Assembly: GCA_044350805.1 (NCBI GenBank)
Contig: JBILGU010000010.1
Location: 38,892 to 102,891, forward strand
Direction of reading: 5' to 3'
Source of the DNA: UBA6136 sp044350805
Lineage (GTDB): Bacteria; Pseudomonadota; Gammaproteobacteria; Methylococcales; Methylococcaceae
Length of the DNA: 64,000 bases
This document shows, in pieces, positions 25,571 through 33,629 of the stretch. The number at the start of each line of letters is the position of its first letter. Positions within the stretch are counted from its first letter, which is position 1. Made by a program: the position numbers and the translations under genes. The notes beneath the pieces are model-generated. The model saw nothing but the letters and a program-made list of their open reading frames with translations, was not told the DNA's origin and ran no database searches.

Positions 25571-25604
25571 AAAGGCCCTGTAACCTCGGTTGCAGGGCCT
25601 TTTT
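25571..25604. terminator. Bidirectional terminator between aspS and sqr
   Basis: A long stem (AAAGGCCCTG with CAGGGCCTTT plus an inner AACC/GGTT) is followed by TTTTT on the plus strand. On the minus strand it is followed by a T-rich run, so it serves both converging transcripts. Confidence 0.88.
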
Positions 25605-25623
25605 CTTTTGGGAAGAGAAGAGC

Positions 25624-26901
25624 TTAGGCTTTCTTCTTGATGCGGAAGATCCCCATCATCTTCAACGTGTACTTCTCATAGCCCGGTTCGCTGATCCCCT
25701 TGCGAACTTTGCGCATGAAATACTTTTCGTAGGCAATCTTCGCGAGGTGAACCCAGCGACCTTCTGAGGCCCACTGGACATTGCGAGGCGGAATCTGTGG
25801 CATGGCCAGGAAGGCAACACCCTTGTCGCCAAAATCGGCAAGGCAGAGGGCATTCCAGGTCGGATTGTGAGAGGGTTCCTTCCCGTCCAGTTCCTCACGA
25901 ATGTTGTGTGCCGTTGCAGTGACCATGGATTCGATCATGTAACCGGTTTTCGGGGTCCCGGTTGGAACCGGAGTTTGTTCGAGAGGGGGAATCGCAATGC
26001 ACACACCGATCGAATACACGTTCTTGAAGGTGGGATTTCGCTGGTGTTCATCGACGATGACAAATCCCCTCGGATTGACCAGGCCTTCGATGCCCATCAG
26101 TCCGTCAACGCCCTTGAAAGCGGGCAGCATCATGCTGTGCTTGAAGGGGAGCTCGTGCTTTTTCTTTTCCTGACCGTTTTCGTCAAATTCGGTCACAAAC
26201 ATCATGCCGGCTTCAATCTTGTCGACTTTGGCGTTGCAGATCCAGTTGATGTGCTTGTTGCGAAGCTCTCTTTCGAGCATGCCACGCGTGTCGCCGACCC
26301 CCCCAAGACCAAGGTGGCCAATGTAGGGTTCTGAGGTCACATAGGTCATCTTGACCTTGTCGCGAATTCTTCGTTTTCTGAGATCGGTTTCCGCAATAAA
26401 AAGATATTCATAAGCAGGGCCAAAGCACGAAGCCCCTTGAACGGCACCGATGATGATCGGACCTGGATCTTTGACGAATCCATCCCAGAACTGGCCTGAT
26501 TCGCCGGCATGATCGACATGGCAGACGGATTGTGTGTGGCCATCCGGACCAAGACCTGGAATTTCCTCAAAGGCCAGTTTGGGACCCGTCGCAATGATCA
26601 GGTAGTCGTAGTCAACGTGGCTGCCATCGGCCAGTTCCAGCTTGTTTTCTGCAGGCTTGAATTTGACTACCTTGTTTTGAATGAAGGTGATCTTCTTTTT
26701 CTTAAGGACGGGAGCAAGCTCCACTTTGATGTCCGAGGGCTTGCGCCAGTTGACGGCGACCCAGGGGTTTGACGGCACAAAGTGAAAGGTCGGGGTGTCG
26801 GCAATAACGACAACCTCATCCTCCTTGCGCGCATTTTCCTTCATTTCAAAAGCCATCGGGATACCGCCAATGCCGGCCCCGACGATTACGATTTTAGCCA
26901 T
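25624..26901 (-). CDS. sqr: Sulfide:quinone oxidoreductase-like flavoprotein
   Basis: This 425-residue FAD enzyme of the SQR/FCSD family probably oxidises sulfide and delivers electrons to the membrane quinone. The N-terminal FAD motif is VIVGAGIGGIPMA (residues 4-16), and the second nucleotide motif area is YLIIATGPKLAFEEIPG. Three cysteines sit in positions typical of SQRs: SVCHVD (about 128), GASCFGP (about 156) and SIGVCIAI (about 297). The basic C-terminus suggests peripheral membrane binding. It is the last gene of a minus-strand run after a DUF2892 protein and an RND pump. Exact SQR type and substrate (sulfide versus another thiol) need phylogeny. Confidence 0.85.
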   Translation of the reverse strand: MAKIVIVGAGIGGIPMAFEMKENARKEDEVVVIADTPTFHFVPSNPWVAVNWRKPSDIKVELAPVLKKKKITFIQNKVVKFKPAENKLELADGSHVDYDYLIIATGPKLAFEEIPGLGPDGHTQSVCHVDHAGESGQFWDGFVKDPGPIIIGAVQGASCFGPAYEYLFIAETDLRKRRIRDKVKMTYVTSEPYIGHLGLGGVGDTRGMLERELRNKHINWICNAKVDKIEAGMMFVTEFDENGQEKKKHELPFKHSMMLPAFKGVDGLMGIEGLVNPRGFVIVDEHQRNPTFKNVYSIGVCIAIPPLEQTPVPTGTPKTGYMIESMVTATAHNIREELDGKEPSHNPTWNALCLADFGDKGVAFLAMPQIPPRNVQWASEGRWVHLAKIAYEKYFMRKVRKGISEPGYEKYTLKMMGIFRIKKKA

Positions 26902-26944
26902 CTGCTTTTTCTCCGGGATGTGGGCTATAGACCCATTTTTTTGT

Positions 26945-27172
26945 TTATGAACAACGCGTGGTGCTGCAATTCGACTTCACGCCCAGCTTCTTCAAAATCA
27001 TTTCCAATGGGCAAAACTGGGTAAAACCGCTTTGGAAAAGGTTTGCCCCGACGAAAGCGGTGAACCAGAGCCAGTTCTGGCTCTGGAACATGGGGCTTTC
27101 AGGCAGGCCAAGGCCAAGTGACAAAAGGACAAAGGTTCCTGCGACAATGCGGATGATGCGTTCTAAGGTCAT
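26945..27172 (-). CDS. DUF2892 (YgaP-like) inner-membrane small protein
   Basis: This 75-residue protein has two membrane helices (about residues 5-22 and 33-52). The family signature near the end reads NLFQSGFTQFCPLEMILKKLG, followed by a Cys-containing tail (NCSTTRC). DUF2892 domains are often linked to rhodanese or sulfide-handling proteins. It lies 43 bases before sqr and 27 bases after the RND gene, so it looks co-transcribed with both. Confidence 0.85.
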   Translation of the reverse strand: MTLERIIRIVAGTFVLLSLGLGLPESPMFQSQNWLWFTAFVGANLFQSGFTQFCPLEMILKKLGVKSNCSTTRCS

Positions 27173-27199
27173 CTCAACTCCTGTGCTCCGAAGCGCTAA

Positions 27200-30100
27200 C
27201 TAAGGGGTGGCCTGTTCCCGGTTGATCAGGAAATAGACCAAGGGAACGACGTAAAGGGAAAAGGCGGTCGAGGCGAAGATGCCAAAGATGAAGCTCCAGG
27301 CGAGCCCGGAAAAAATAGGATCCAGCGTGATGATGAACGAGCCGAAAAGGGCCGCGCCTGCCGTTAGAAAGATAGGCCGCATTCGTGTGGCTCCCGCCTC
27401 AATAAGTGCATCGGCCAGGGGAACGCCCTGTTGTCTGAGTCGTTCAATAAAATCAATCAGGATGATGGAGTTCCTGACCACAATGCCGGCGAGCGCAATC
27501 ATGCCGATCATGGCAGTCGCAGTGAACAGGATGGGATTGTCGATGCCGGCCACTGGATGAGTGAAGAACAGATTCAGGATCCAGAATCCCGGCATGATGC
27601 CAATCACGGTCAGCGGTATGGCAACCATGATGATCAAGGGCATCCCCAAGGAGCCGGTTTGTGCGACCAAGAGAACGTAGATCATGAGAAGCGCGGCGCC
27701 AAAGGCGAGGCCAAGATCCCGAAAGACATCGACGGTGATTTTCCATTCACCTTCCCCAGCAAGGTCAACTGAATAGCCTTCGGGCAGAGGGTTCTTGTCA
27801 CGAATCTTGCCCCAGTCCAGAACGGCCTCAACCGGTTCGCGACCCACCATTTCAGCAATGACGTAGTTCAGGCGTCTGAGGTTCTTGTGATAGATCGTGA
27901 GATCGGCAGCCTCAGTGTCAATCAAGCCCAGTTCGCGGATCGGAACCAGATGGCCATCTTTTGAACGAACACGAAGCGACTGGAGTTCCTCGATATTGGA
28001 TCGGTCAGCCCGGCTAAGCTGCAGCCGAATACCTAAGGGCTGACGCTCGCCTTGTGCGTGAACAATGCCGGCATCGACCCCGCCAAGGGCGGAGGAGAGG
28101 GCATCTGCAATATTTTCGCCTGTTACCCCCAATAGGGATGCCTTTGCCCGGTCGACTTTGAAATGGAGAACCTTTTGAGGTTCATCGACATAGTCATCCA
28201 CATCAACCAATCCATTGATCGTAGCGATTTGTTCCCTGGCCTTTTGTGTGACTTCACCCAATGTGGCGTAGGGTGCATCCAATGGCCCATAGACTTCAGC
28301 CACAAAGGTTGAAAGGACAGGGGGGCCCGGCGGGCTTTCGACAATTTTGACGTTGGCGCCATGTTCGCGGCCGATGCGTTCAATGTCGGCGCGAATTCTC
28401 AGAGCGATTTCATGAGATTGTTGGGAGCGCTCTTCCTTTGGGAGAAGGTTGATCCGGATATCCCCTTGATGCGCCTCCTTGCGAAGGTAGTAGTGTCTGA
28501 CCATGCCGTTGAAATCCATCGGCGATCCTGTACCGATATAAGTTTCAAAGTCGGTGACTTCATTGACGCGAGAAAGATAGCTTTCAAGATCCACTGCGGT
28601 GGCATCGGTTTGTTCCAGTGAACTGCCTCTGGGCATGTCGATGACGATCTGAAGCTCATTCTTATTGTCAAAAGGTAATAACTTGAGGGGGACAATCCGA
28701 AAGACGGCCAAGAGGGCAGAGACAACAAATGCCAGAAGAACCCAGAGCAGGAAATTTCTGGCTTTTCCGGGAACCACCAGCATGGGTCTGAGCGTTTTTT
28801 CATAGAAGATCCAGAGTGCAGATGCCCGTGGATCCTCAAGCTCCCCCTTGCCGTATTCGCTTTTAAGAATGTGGAAGGTGGCCCAGGGCGTAACAGTAAA
28901 GGCAACCAAAAGCGACATGAGCATTGCGACGGGAACATTGAAGGCCATGGGTGCCATATAGGGACCCATCATGCCGCTGATATAGAACATCGGCAGGAAA
29001 GAGACGATGACTGTGAAGGTTGCAAAAATTGTTGGGGGTCGGACTTCCTCAATCGCACTCAGTGCGGCATCCAGCGGCGGTTCCTTTCGAAGTTGAAAGT
29101 GTCGAAAGATGTTTTCCACATCGACAATCGGATCATCGACCAGAAGTCCCAATGACAGGATGAGAGCAAACAGGGTCACTCGGTTGATCGTGTAGCCAAA
29201 AACCAGATCACAAAGCAGGGTTACGCCCAGGGTCATGGGAACGGCGAGAGCAACGATAAAGGCTTCTTTTGGACCCAGGGCAAAAGCCAGCAAGATGACA
29301 ATCGTGACTATCGCGATCATCAGATGTTTCACCAGTTCATTGACCTTGTGGTTGGCCGTCTCACCATTGTCCCGGGTGATGATCACATCGACCTCTTCTG
29401 GAATAAGGGTGTGCTGAAGTGATCTGATGGTTTCAATGAGTTGCTCTGCGACCTCAACGGCATTTGAACCTTTTCGTTTTGCAATACCGATGGTCACTGC
29501 CTCACGACTTTCTCCCTGATGAGCGAAATCTCCGGTTGAGCTTTCTGCTCCAATGGTCTTGCTGTGTTCTGCCTGTGGTCCAAATCCGATGCGAGTATAG
29601 GTTTCCGCCTCCTGATCACCATCGTTGATGCGGGCAATATCACGCAGGAAGACCGTTCGGCCATTGAGCGCTCGGATCGGCGTCATCTCAACGTCCTCAG
29701 GGCGCTCAAAGGCAGGGCCAGCATCCAGTCTGACGCTCTGGTTATTCTGCTCGAAACGCCCCGCCTGAAGATTGACATTGGCTGCCTTTAGTGCGCCCAG
29801 AAGGTCATTCATCGTCAGATTGAACGAAGCAAGGCGGGATGCGTCCGGATAGATCATGAGTCGACGCTGTTGGCCTCCAACGATGACAATGCGCCCAGCA
29901 TCAGGAATCAGCGCTAACTTGTCTTTCATTTCATCGGCGAGGCGGCGCAAGCTCGCATGGTCTTGATGACCGCTCGATGAGGAAAGTGTCAGGTTCACAA
30001 TGGGGACATCATCGATTTCGACGGGTTTGACAGACCAGCCAGAAACAATCGTCGGAATGCGGTCCTGATTCGACATCAGCTTGTTCCAGACCTTGACGAG

Positions 30101-30448
30101 GCTATCTTCGCGGTCCTCACCGACGAAGAAGCGAACCGTCACGAGAGCTTCGTTTTCCCTTGATGCAGAATAGACATACTCCACCCCATCGATCTCTTTG
30201 AGCAATGATTCAAGCGGGGTTGAAACCAGTTTTTCGACTTCTTCTGCAGATGATCCTGGAGCAGAGATGAGGACGTCTGCGACAGGGACGACAATCTGTG
30301 GTTCCTCTTCACGCGGCGTCAGGGCGAGAGCAGCGAACCCTGCAATAAAAGAAGCAATGAGAAATAAAAGCGAAAGCCTCGAGGTGATGAATAGCTCGAC
30401 GATGCGGCTGGTCACGCCTCTTTGTTTTTCTGGGGCCTGACTCGCCAT
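27200..30448 (-). CDS. RND-family efflux pump inner-membrane permease
   Basis: This 1082-residue proton-driven transporter has twelve predicted membrane helices and two large periplasmic loops, as in AcrB/MexB. The TM4 proton-relay acidic residues are present in LSLGLLVDDPIVDVENIF. The N-terminal periplasmic start APGSSAEEVEKLVSTPLE and the repeat-like second half from about residue 560 are typical. It is closer in style to the broad AcrB/HAE group than to CzcA metal pumps, but the substrate is unknown. It begins within the stop of the adaptor gene (TGATG, one-base overlap), so the two are translationally coupled. Confidence 0.93.
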   Translation of the reverse strand: MASQAPEKQRGVTSRIVELFITSRLSLLFLIASFIAGFAALALTPREEEPQIVVPVADVLISAPGSSAEEVEKLVSTPLESLLKEIDGVEYVYSASRENEALVTVRFFVGEDREDSLVKVWNKLMSNQDRIPTIVSGWSVKPVEIDDVPIVNLTLSSSSGHQDHASLRRLADEMKDKLALIPDAGRIVIVGGQQRRLMIYPDASRLASFNLTMNDLLGALKAANVNLQAGRFEQNNQSVRLDAGPAFERPEDVEMTPIRALNGRTVFLRDIARINDGDQEAETYTRIGFGPQAEHSKTIGAESSTGDFAHQGESREAVTIGIAKRKGSNAVEVAEQLIETIRSLQHTLIPEEVDVIITRDNGETANHKVNELVKHLMIAIVTIVILLAFALGPKEAFIVALAVPMTLGVTLLCDLVFGYTINRVTLFALILSLGLLVDDPIVDVENIFRHFQLRKEPPLDAALSAIEEVRPPTIFATFTVIVSFLPMFYISGMMGPYMAPMAFNVPVAMLMSLLVAFTVTPWATFHILKSEYGKGELEDPRASALWIFYEKTLRPMLVVPGKARNFLLWVLLAFVVSALLAVFRIVPLKLLPFDNKNELQIVIDMPRGSSLEQTDATAVDLESYLSRVNEVTDFETYIGTGSPMDFNGMVRHYYLRKEAHQGDIRINLLPKEERSQQSHEIALRIRADIERIGREHGANVKIVESPPGPPVLSTFVAEVYGPLDAPYATLGEVTQKAREQIATINGLVDVDDYVDEPQKVLHFKVDRAKASLLGVTGENIADALSSALGGVDAGIVHAQGERQPLGIRLQLSRADRSNIEELQSLRVRSKDGHLVPIRELGLIDTEAADLTIYHKNLRRLNYVIAEMVGREPVEAVLDWGKIRDKNPLPEGYSVDLAGEGEWKITVDVFRDLGLAFGAALLMIYVLLVAQTGSLGMPLIIMVAIPLTVIGIMPGFWILNLFFTHPVAGIDNPILFTATAMIGMIALAGIVVRNSIILIDFIERLRQQGVPLADALIEAGATRMRPIFLTAGAALFGSFIITLDPIFSGLAWSFIFGIFASTAFSLYVVPLVYFLINREQATP

Positions 30449-31524
30449 CAGTGGGCTCCAAGGACAAGCAGGTCCCCTTCATTCAGTCCAGAGAGGATTT
30501 CGATGTGGTCACCGAAACTGCGACCTGTTCTGATGTGGCGGAGACGAGGCTGGCCATTGATCAGAATGGTCACGCTCTCAATTTGTCCAATGTGCTTGAT
30601 GGTATGACGAGGAATCAGCATCAACGACTCGGACCCGCAGGACTGTTCCAGCCAAACGAAGCTGCCAGGGACCAGGTTAAAGTCGGTGATGCCCTGAAGT
30701 CGCGCCTTGATCCTTTGCGTCTGCGTTTCGCGGTCACTGGATGGCTCCTTCTCCTCCACGACGGCGGTCAGCGCCTGCGCCATCTTCTGAGTTTTGGCCG
30801 TAATCGTGTCCCCGACCTGAATCGCTTGGGCACAGCTCGAGGGGAGGCTGGCCTCAATGCGAAGGATGGGCAACTGGAGAAAGGCAAGGACGGCTTGCCC
30901 GGGCAGAACCATATCTCCAGGTTCCTGAAGTCGACGTTCGATGATGCCGTCATAAGGGGCGCTCAGGATCGATTCGGCGAGCTGGGATTCCATCTGAACG
31001 GAAGCAGCTTTTGCCTCTTGAACACGGGAGTGGCTTTGGCGTTCCTCCGCGATGGCGGCATCCAGCGCCTGTCGCGTCGCGGCTTCTTTGAGAAAAAGAT
31101 TCCTGATACGCGCGGCATCGGCATTGGCGCGAGATGCGCCTGCTTCGGCTGCAGCCAGTTGGGCCTTGGCTTGGGTAAGGCGTGCGGCAAATTCTGAGTT
31201 TTCAAAGCGCACCAAGGGCTGCCCTCGAGTGACCTTGGACCCCGTAGTTACCGGGATTTCCAGAATGCGTCCCGGGAATTTTGGGGCGATCTGGATCGTT
31301 TTGAGTGGTTCAATCCTTGCGGGCCAAGATGTTGGCCCTTCGGTAGATTGTCGAGAGACTGCAAGAGTCTCAAATCCTTTGGTAGTGAGAGATTCGGTTT
31401 GTGATCCCGGTGGCGTTTTTGATACGAAACCACCCTCGATCCACATCAGGAATATGACAAGCGCAAGACTGATCCCTCCGAACAACTTGAGCTTAGGAAT
31501 GGCGATATCCGTTGAATGCGACAT
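30448..31524 (-). CDS. RND efflux periplasmic adaptor (membrane fusion protein)
   Basis: This 358-residue HlyD/AcrA-type adaptor has an N-terminal membrane anchor (about residues 15-32), lipoyl half-motifs (GRILEIPVTTGSKVTRGQPL and SAPYDGIIERRLQEPGDMV), an alpha-helical hairpin between them (about 110-190) and beta-barrel segments behind. It bridges the RND permease and the TolC-type channel encoded in the same run. It starts 26 bases after the small ORF at 31551. Confidence 0.92.
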   Translation of the reverse strand: MSHSTDIAIPKLKLFGGISLALVIFLMWIEGGFVSKTPPGSQTESLTTKGFETLAVSRQSTEGPTSWPARIEPLKTIQIAPKFPGRILEIPVTTGSKVTRGQPLVRFENSEFAARLTQAKAQLAAAEAGASRANADAARIRNLFLKEAATRQALDAAIAEERQSHSRVQEAKAASVQMESQLAESILSAPYDGIIERRLQEPGDMVLPGQAVLAFLQLPILRIEASLPSSCAQAIQVGDTITAKTQKMAQALTAVVEEKEPSSDRETQTQRIKARLQGITDFNLVPGSFVWLEQSCGSESLMLIPRHTIKHIGQIESVTILINGQPRLRHIRTGRSFGDHIEILSGLNEGDLLVLGAH

Positions 31525-31550
31525 GGAAAGGGGCCTCGGTTCAGTGGATT

Positions 31551-31811
31551 TCAGAGGGATATCGTTGATGACATGGCCAACCTGACATTCGGTCTGGACA
31601 GCGATGGGATACGGAGGTTTTCCGGTAAGGCACGGCCGACCCGCATGACTCCGATGTGGTCATCAGCGATGAAACACGCCAATTGCCATCCGATGCCAAA
31701 TAGGGCGATGGAGTGAAAAACGTTCACCGGGATGCCGCCCAAATGCTGGACCGATTTCAAACGGCGATGCATCAAGCCAATCCAGTTTTCCTGATTCTTC
31801 CAGTCGCTCAT
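31551..31811 (-). CDS. Small protein of unknown function within the efflux operon
   Basis: This 86-residue ORF starts in an ATGA overlap with the tolC stop and ends 26 bases before the adaptor gene, which is strong positional evidence for a real gene. One hydrophobic segment (about residues 31-48, VFHSIALFGIGWQLACFIAD) suggests a single membrane helix with a basic N-terminus. The C-terminal part is Arg/Ser-rich. I do not recognise a family. It might be an accessory subunit of the pump or a degraded DUF2892-like gene. Confidence 0.55.
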   Translation of the reverse strand: MSDWKNQENWIGLMHRRLKSVQHLGGIPVNVFHSIALFGIGWQLACFIADDHIGVMRVGRALPENLRIPSLSRPNVRLAMSSTISL

Positions 31812-33172
31812 CGCCAGTGTCCTTGCGCTTGCAGCAGTTGGGCTTCTGCAAGCTGAGTCTCGAACTTTGAGACGATCTGTCTCATTTGTGCTGTGGCGCG
31901 GTCGGTCTCTGCCTCAAGGTAGCGGGTGACGGTGGCTGTCCCACCGTGGTACTGCTCACTGACCAGTCGCAGTGCCTCATCCGCAGCAATCGCCGCAGCT
32001 TCAGCCACTTTGAGACGCTCTATAGCCTGTTCGAAGGTGGAATGGGTCTGGCGAACTTCGTTTTCGACTTCAAGACGGGCCTTTTGCTCGACCGCCTGCG
32101 CCTCAACGAGACGCCGCTCTGCGCCGGAAATTTGAGCGCTGGTCGCCCCGCCGGCATAGATATCGAATTCGGCATTGATGCCGAGACTGGCGTTTCCCTG
32201 ATAGGTATTGGCATCGAGGGTGCGACTGTTAGAGCCGTAGGATGCATAAGCGTTAACCCTGGGCAGCATGCCTCCTTTTGCGGCATCCAGTTCGTGCTGG
32301 CGAATCTGGACCTGATGGTTTGCTGCCTCAATTTCCGGGCGATGACTATAGGCTACGTCCAGCGCATCGTTCAGTGTGCTGACGATCTTAGGGGTAGGGA
32401 CATCATGATCGATGACCTCGGGCAGCTCTTTTTGCTGTTCCCCCAGAAGTGCCTTGAGGGCCGCTTTGGATAGCGTAATGTTGTTACGAGCCTGAAGTTC
32501 CGATTCCTTGGATGCTTTCTCCCTGACTTCCAGAGACAGAACATCTCCGCGAAGGGCGGTTCCCTCGGCCACCTTTTCCCGGGTCAAGTCGACTTCTTTG
32601 GCAATGGTATGGACAGATTTTTGGGCGACTTCAAACTGTTTGGGTGCTGAGATCACCGCATAGTAGGCCGAGGTCACGGCCGCTGCGAGCCGATTTCTGA
32701 GCGCTGCGTGCTCGAGTTCTGAGGCTTTGACACCAAGTTCGGCAGCTTGTTTAAGGTAATCGTCTTGGCCGCCGCGATAGAGGTTGATGGTTCCAATGAC
32801 TTCCGGGCGGAAATTCGAAACAAACCCCGGATTATTGATGCTTGAAAGATCGGCGCTGTTAAAGCGGCGCTGCGCAACAATGTAGGAGAAGGCGAGGGCA
32901 GGATTGTTGCTGTAGTCATAGCCGACCCGGCTAGTCAGTTTCGGATAGAAGCCAGAGGCAACCTCCGCGACTTTGGCCTCAGCCTGGCCGATGCGGGCCT
33001 CTGCGGCGGTCAGATCCGGATTCTGGGCAAATGCCAAGTCAATCGCCTCAATAAGCGTCAGGCGAGCCGGATTTTTAGCTGGCTTCGCTTCAGTTTGGCC
33101 AGCAGCCGTTGTTGTAACGATAGCCAGGCTGAATGCTGCCAAGATAAGATTAAGAAATCGTTGTTTTTTCAT
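31808..33172 (-). CDS. TolC-family outer-membrane efflux protein
   Basis: This 454-residue exported protein has a signal peptide ending near AAGQ. Two repeats of the outer membrane efflux protein domain are rich in Ala, Gln and Glu heptads (about residues 40-235 and 245-450), for example AEARIGQAEAKVAEVASGFY and the matching AEAAAIAADEALRLVSEQY. It forms the trimeric channel for the RND pump encoded downstream. It is the first gene of the minus-strand run that ends with sqr. Confidence 0.92.
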   Translation of the reverse strand: MKKQRFLNLILAAFSLAIVTTTAAGQTEAKPAKNPARLTLIEAIDLAFAQNPDLTAAEARIGQAEAKVAEVASGFYPKLTSRVGYDYSNNPALAFSYIVAQRRFNSADLSSINNPGFVSNFRPEVIGTINLYRGGQDDYLKQAAELGVKASELEHAALRNRLAAAVTSAYYAVISAPKQFEVAQKSVHTIAKEVDLTREKVAEGTALRGDVLSLEVREKASKESELQARNNITLSKAALKALLGEQQKELPEVIDHDVPTPKIVSTLNDALDVAYSHRPEIEAANHQVQIRQHELDAAKGGMLPRVNAYASYGSNSRTLDANTYQGNASLGINAEFDIYAGGATSAQISGAERRLVEAQAVEQKARLEVENEVRQTHSTFEQAIERLKVAEAAAIAADEALRLVSEQYHGGTATVTRYLEAETDRATAQMRQIVSKFETQLAEAQLLQAQGHWR

Positions 33173-33207
33173 GATGGGGCCGGGCTAGCGGGTCGCTTCA
33201 CCATATA

Positions 33208-33248
33208 TTAGAAAACAATTATATTCTAAAACTATTCCCTTTGGGAAT
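33208..33248 (-). promoter_or_regulatory. Promoter with two palindromes upstream of the tolC-RND-sqr run
   Basis: On the minus strand a perfect -10 TATAAT (33223-33218) is embedded in a 22-base palindrome whose outer arms are TTAGAA and TTCTAA (33208-33229; nine of eleven positions pair). A second perfect palindrome, ATTCCC-TTT-GGGAAT (33234-33248), covers the -35 area. This is the geometry of a repressor-controlled promoter. AT-rich palindromes of this size suit ArsR-family or MarR/TetR-family regulators. No regulator gene is adjacent. Confidence 0.5.
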
Positions 33249-33437
33249 GGTTCTGGCTGGTCATTGTATGTCTTGGTTCTATGTTGCTCCAATGCGGCAA
33301 GGGTAGCCGACGTATTTCTCAACACGAATCTCAAAATGAGCTAAATCCCTTTCAAAAATTGCGGTAAATTGTCCAAGACATCCTAAGTAAATTAGAAAAA
33401 GCTTATACTTCTGTTCCCTATCAGGTTGGCCACCCCC

Positions 33438-33629
33438 ATGAAAGACACTTTCAGGCTTGAGATCTCGGCGGTTCTGATGATCAAAATCGCACTACTTACC
33501 GCGCTTTGGTTTGTTGTGTTTCGCCCGGAAGGAAAAAAGCCGGAGCCTCAGGCCCCCGTTGCTGAGCATTTTCTTTTGCCCTCACTCCCTAACGTTAAAG
33601 ATCCCGAGGAGAAAACCCATGACCGGTGA
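33438..33629 (+). CDS. cydP: Cytochrome oxidase putative small subunit CydP
   Basis: This 63-residue protein has one N-terminal membrane helix (about residues 8-28; ISAVLMIKIALLTALWFVVF) preceded by a charged start and followed by a Pro/Glu-rich tail. Its pattern fits the small CydP proteins encoded before terminal oxidase genes. It overlaps the start of cydA by 11 bases. I use ATG 33438 rather than the in-frame TTG at 33426. A TATACT (33404-33409) upstream could be the -10 of the cyd operon. Confidence 0.65.
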   Translation: MKDTFRLEISAVLMIKIALLTALWFVVFRPEGKKPEPQAPVAEHFLLPSLPNVKDPEEKTHDR

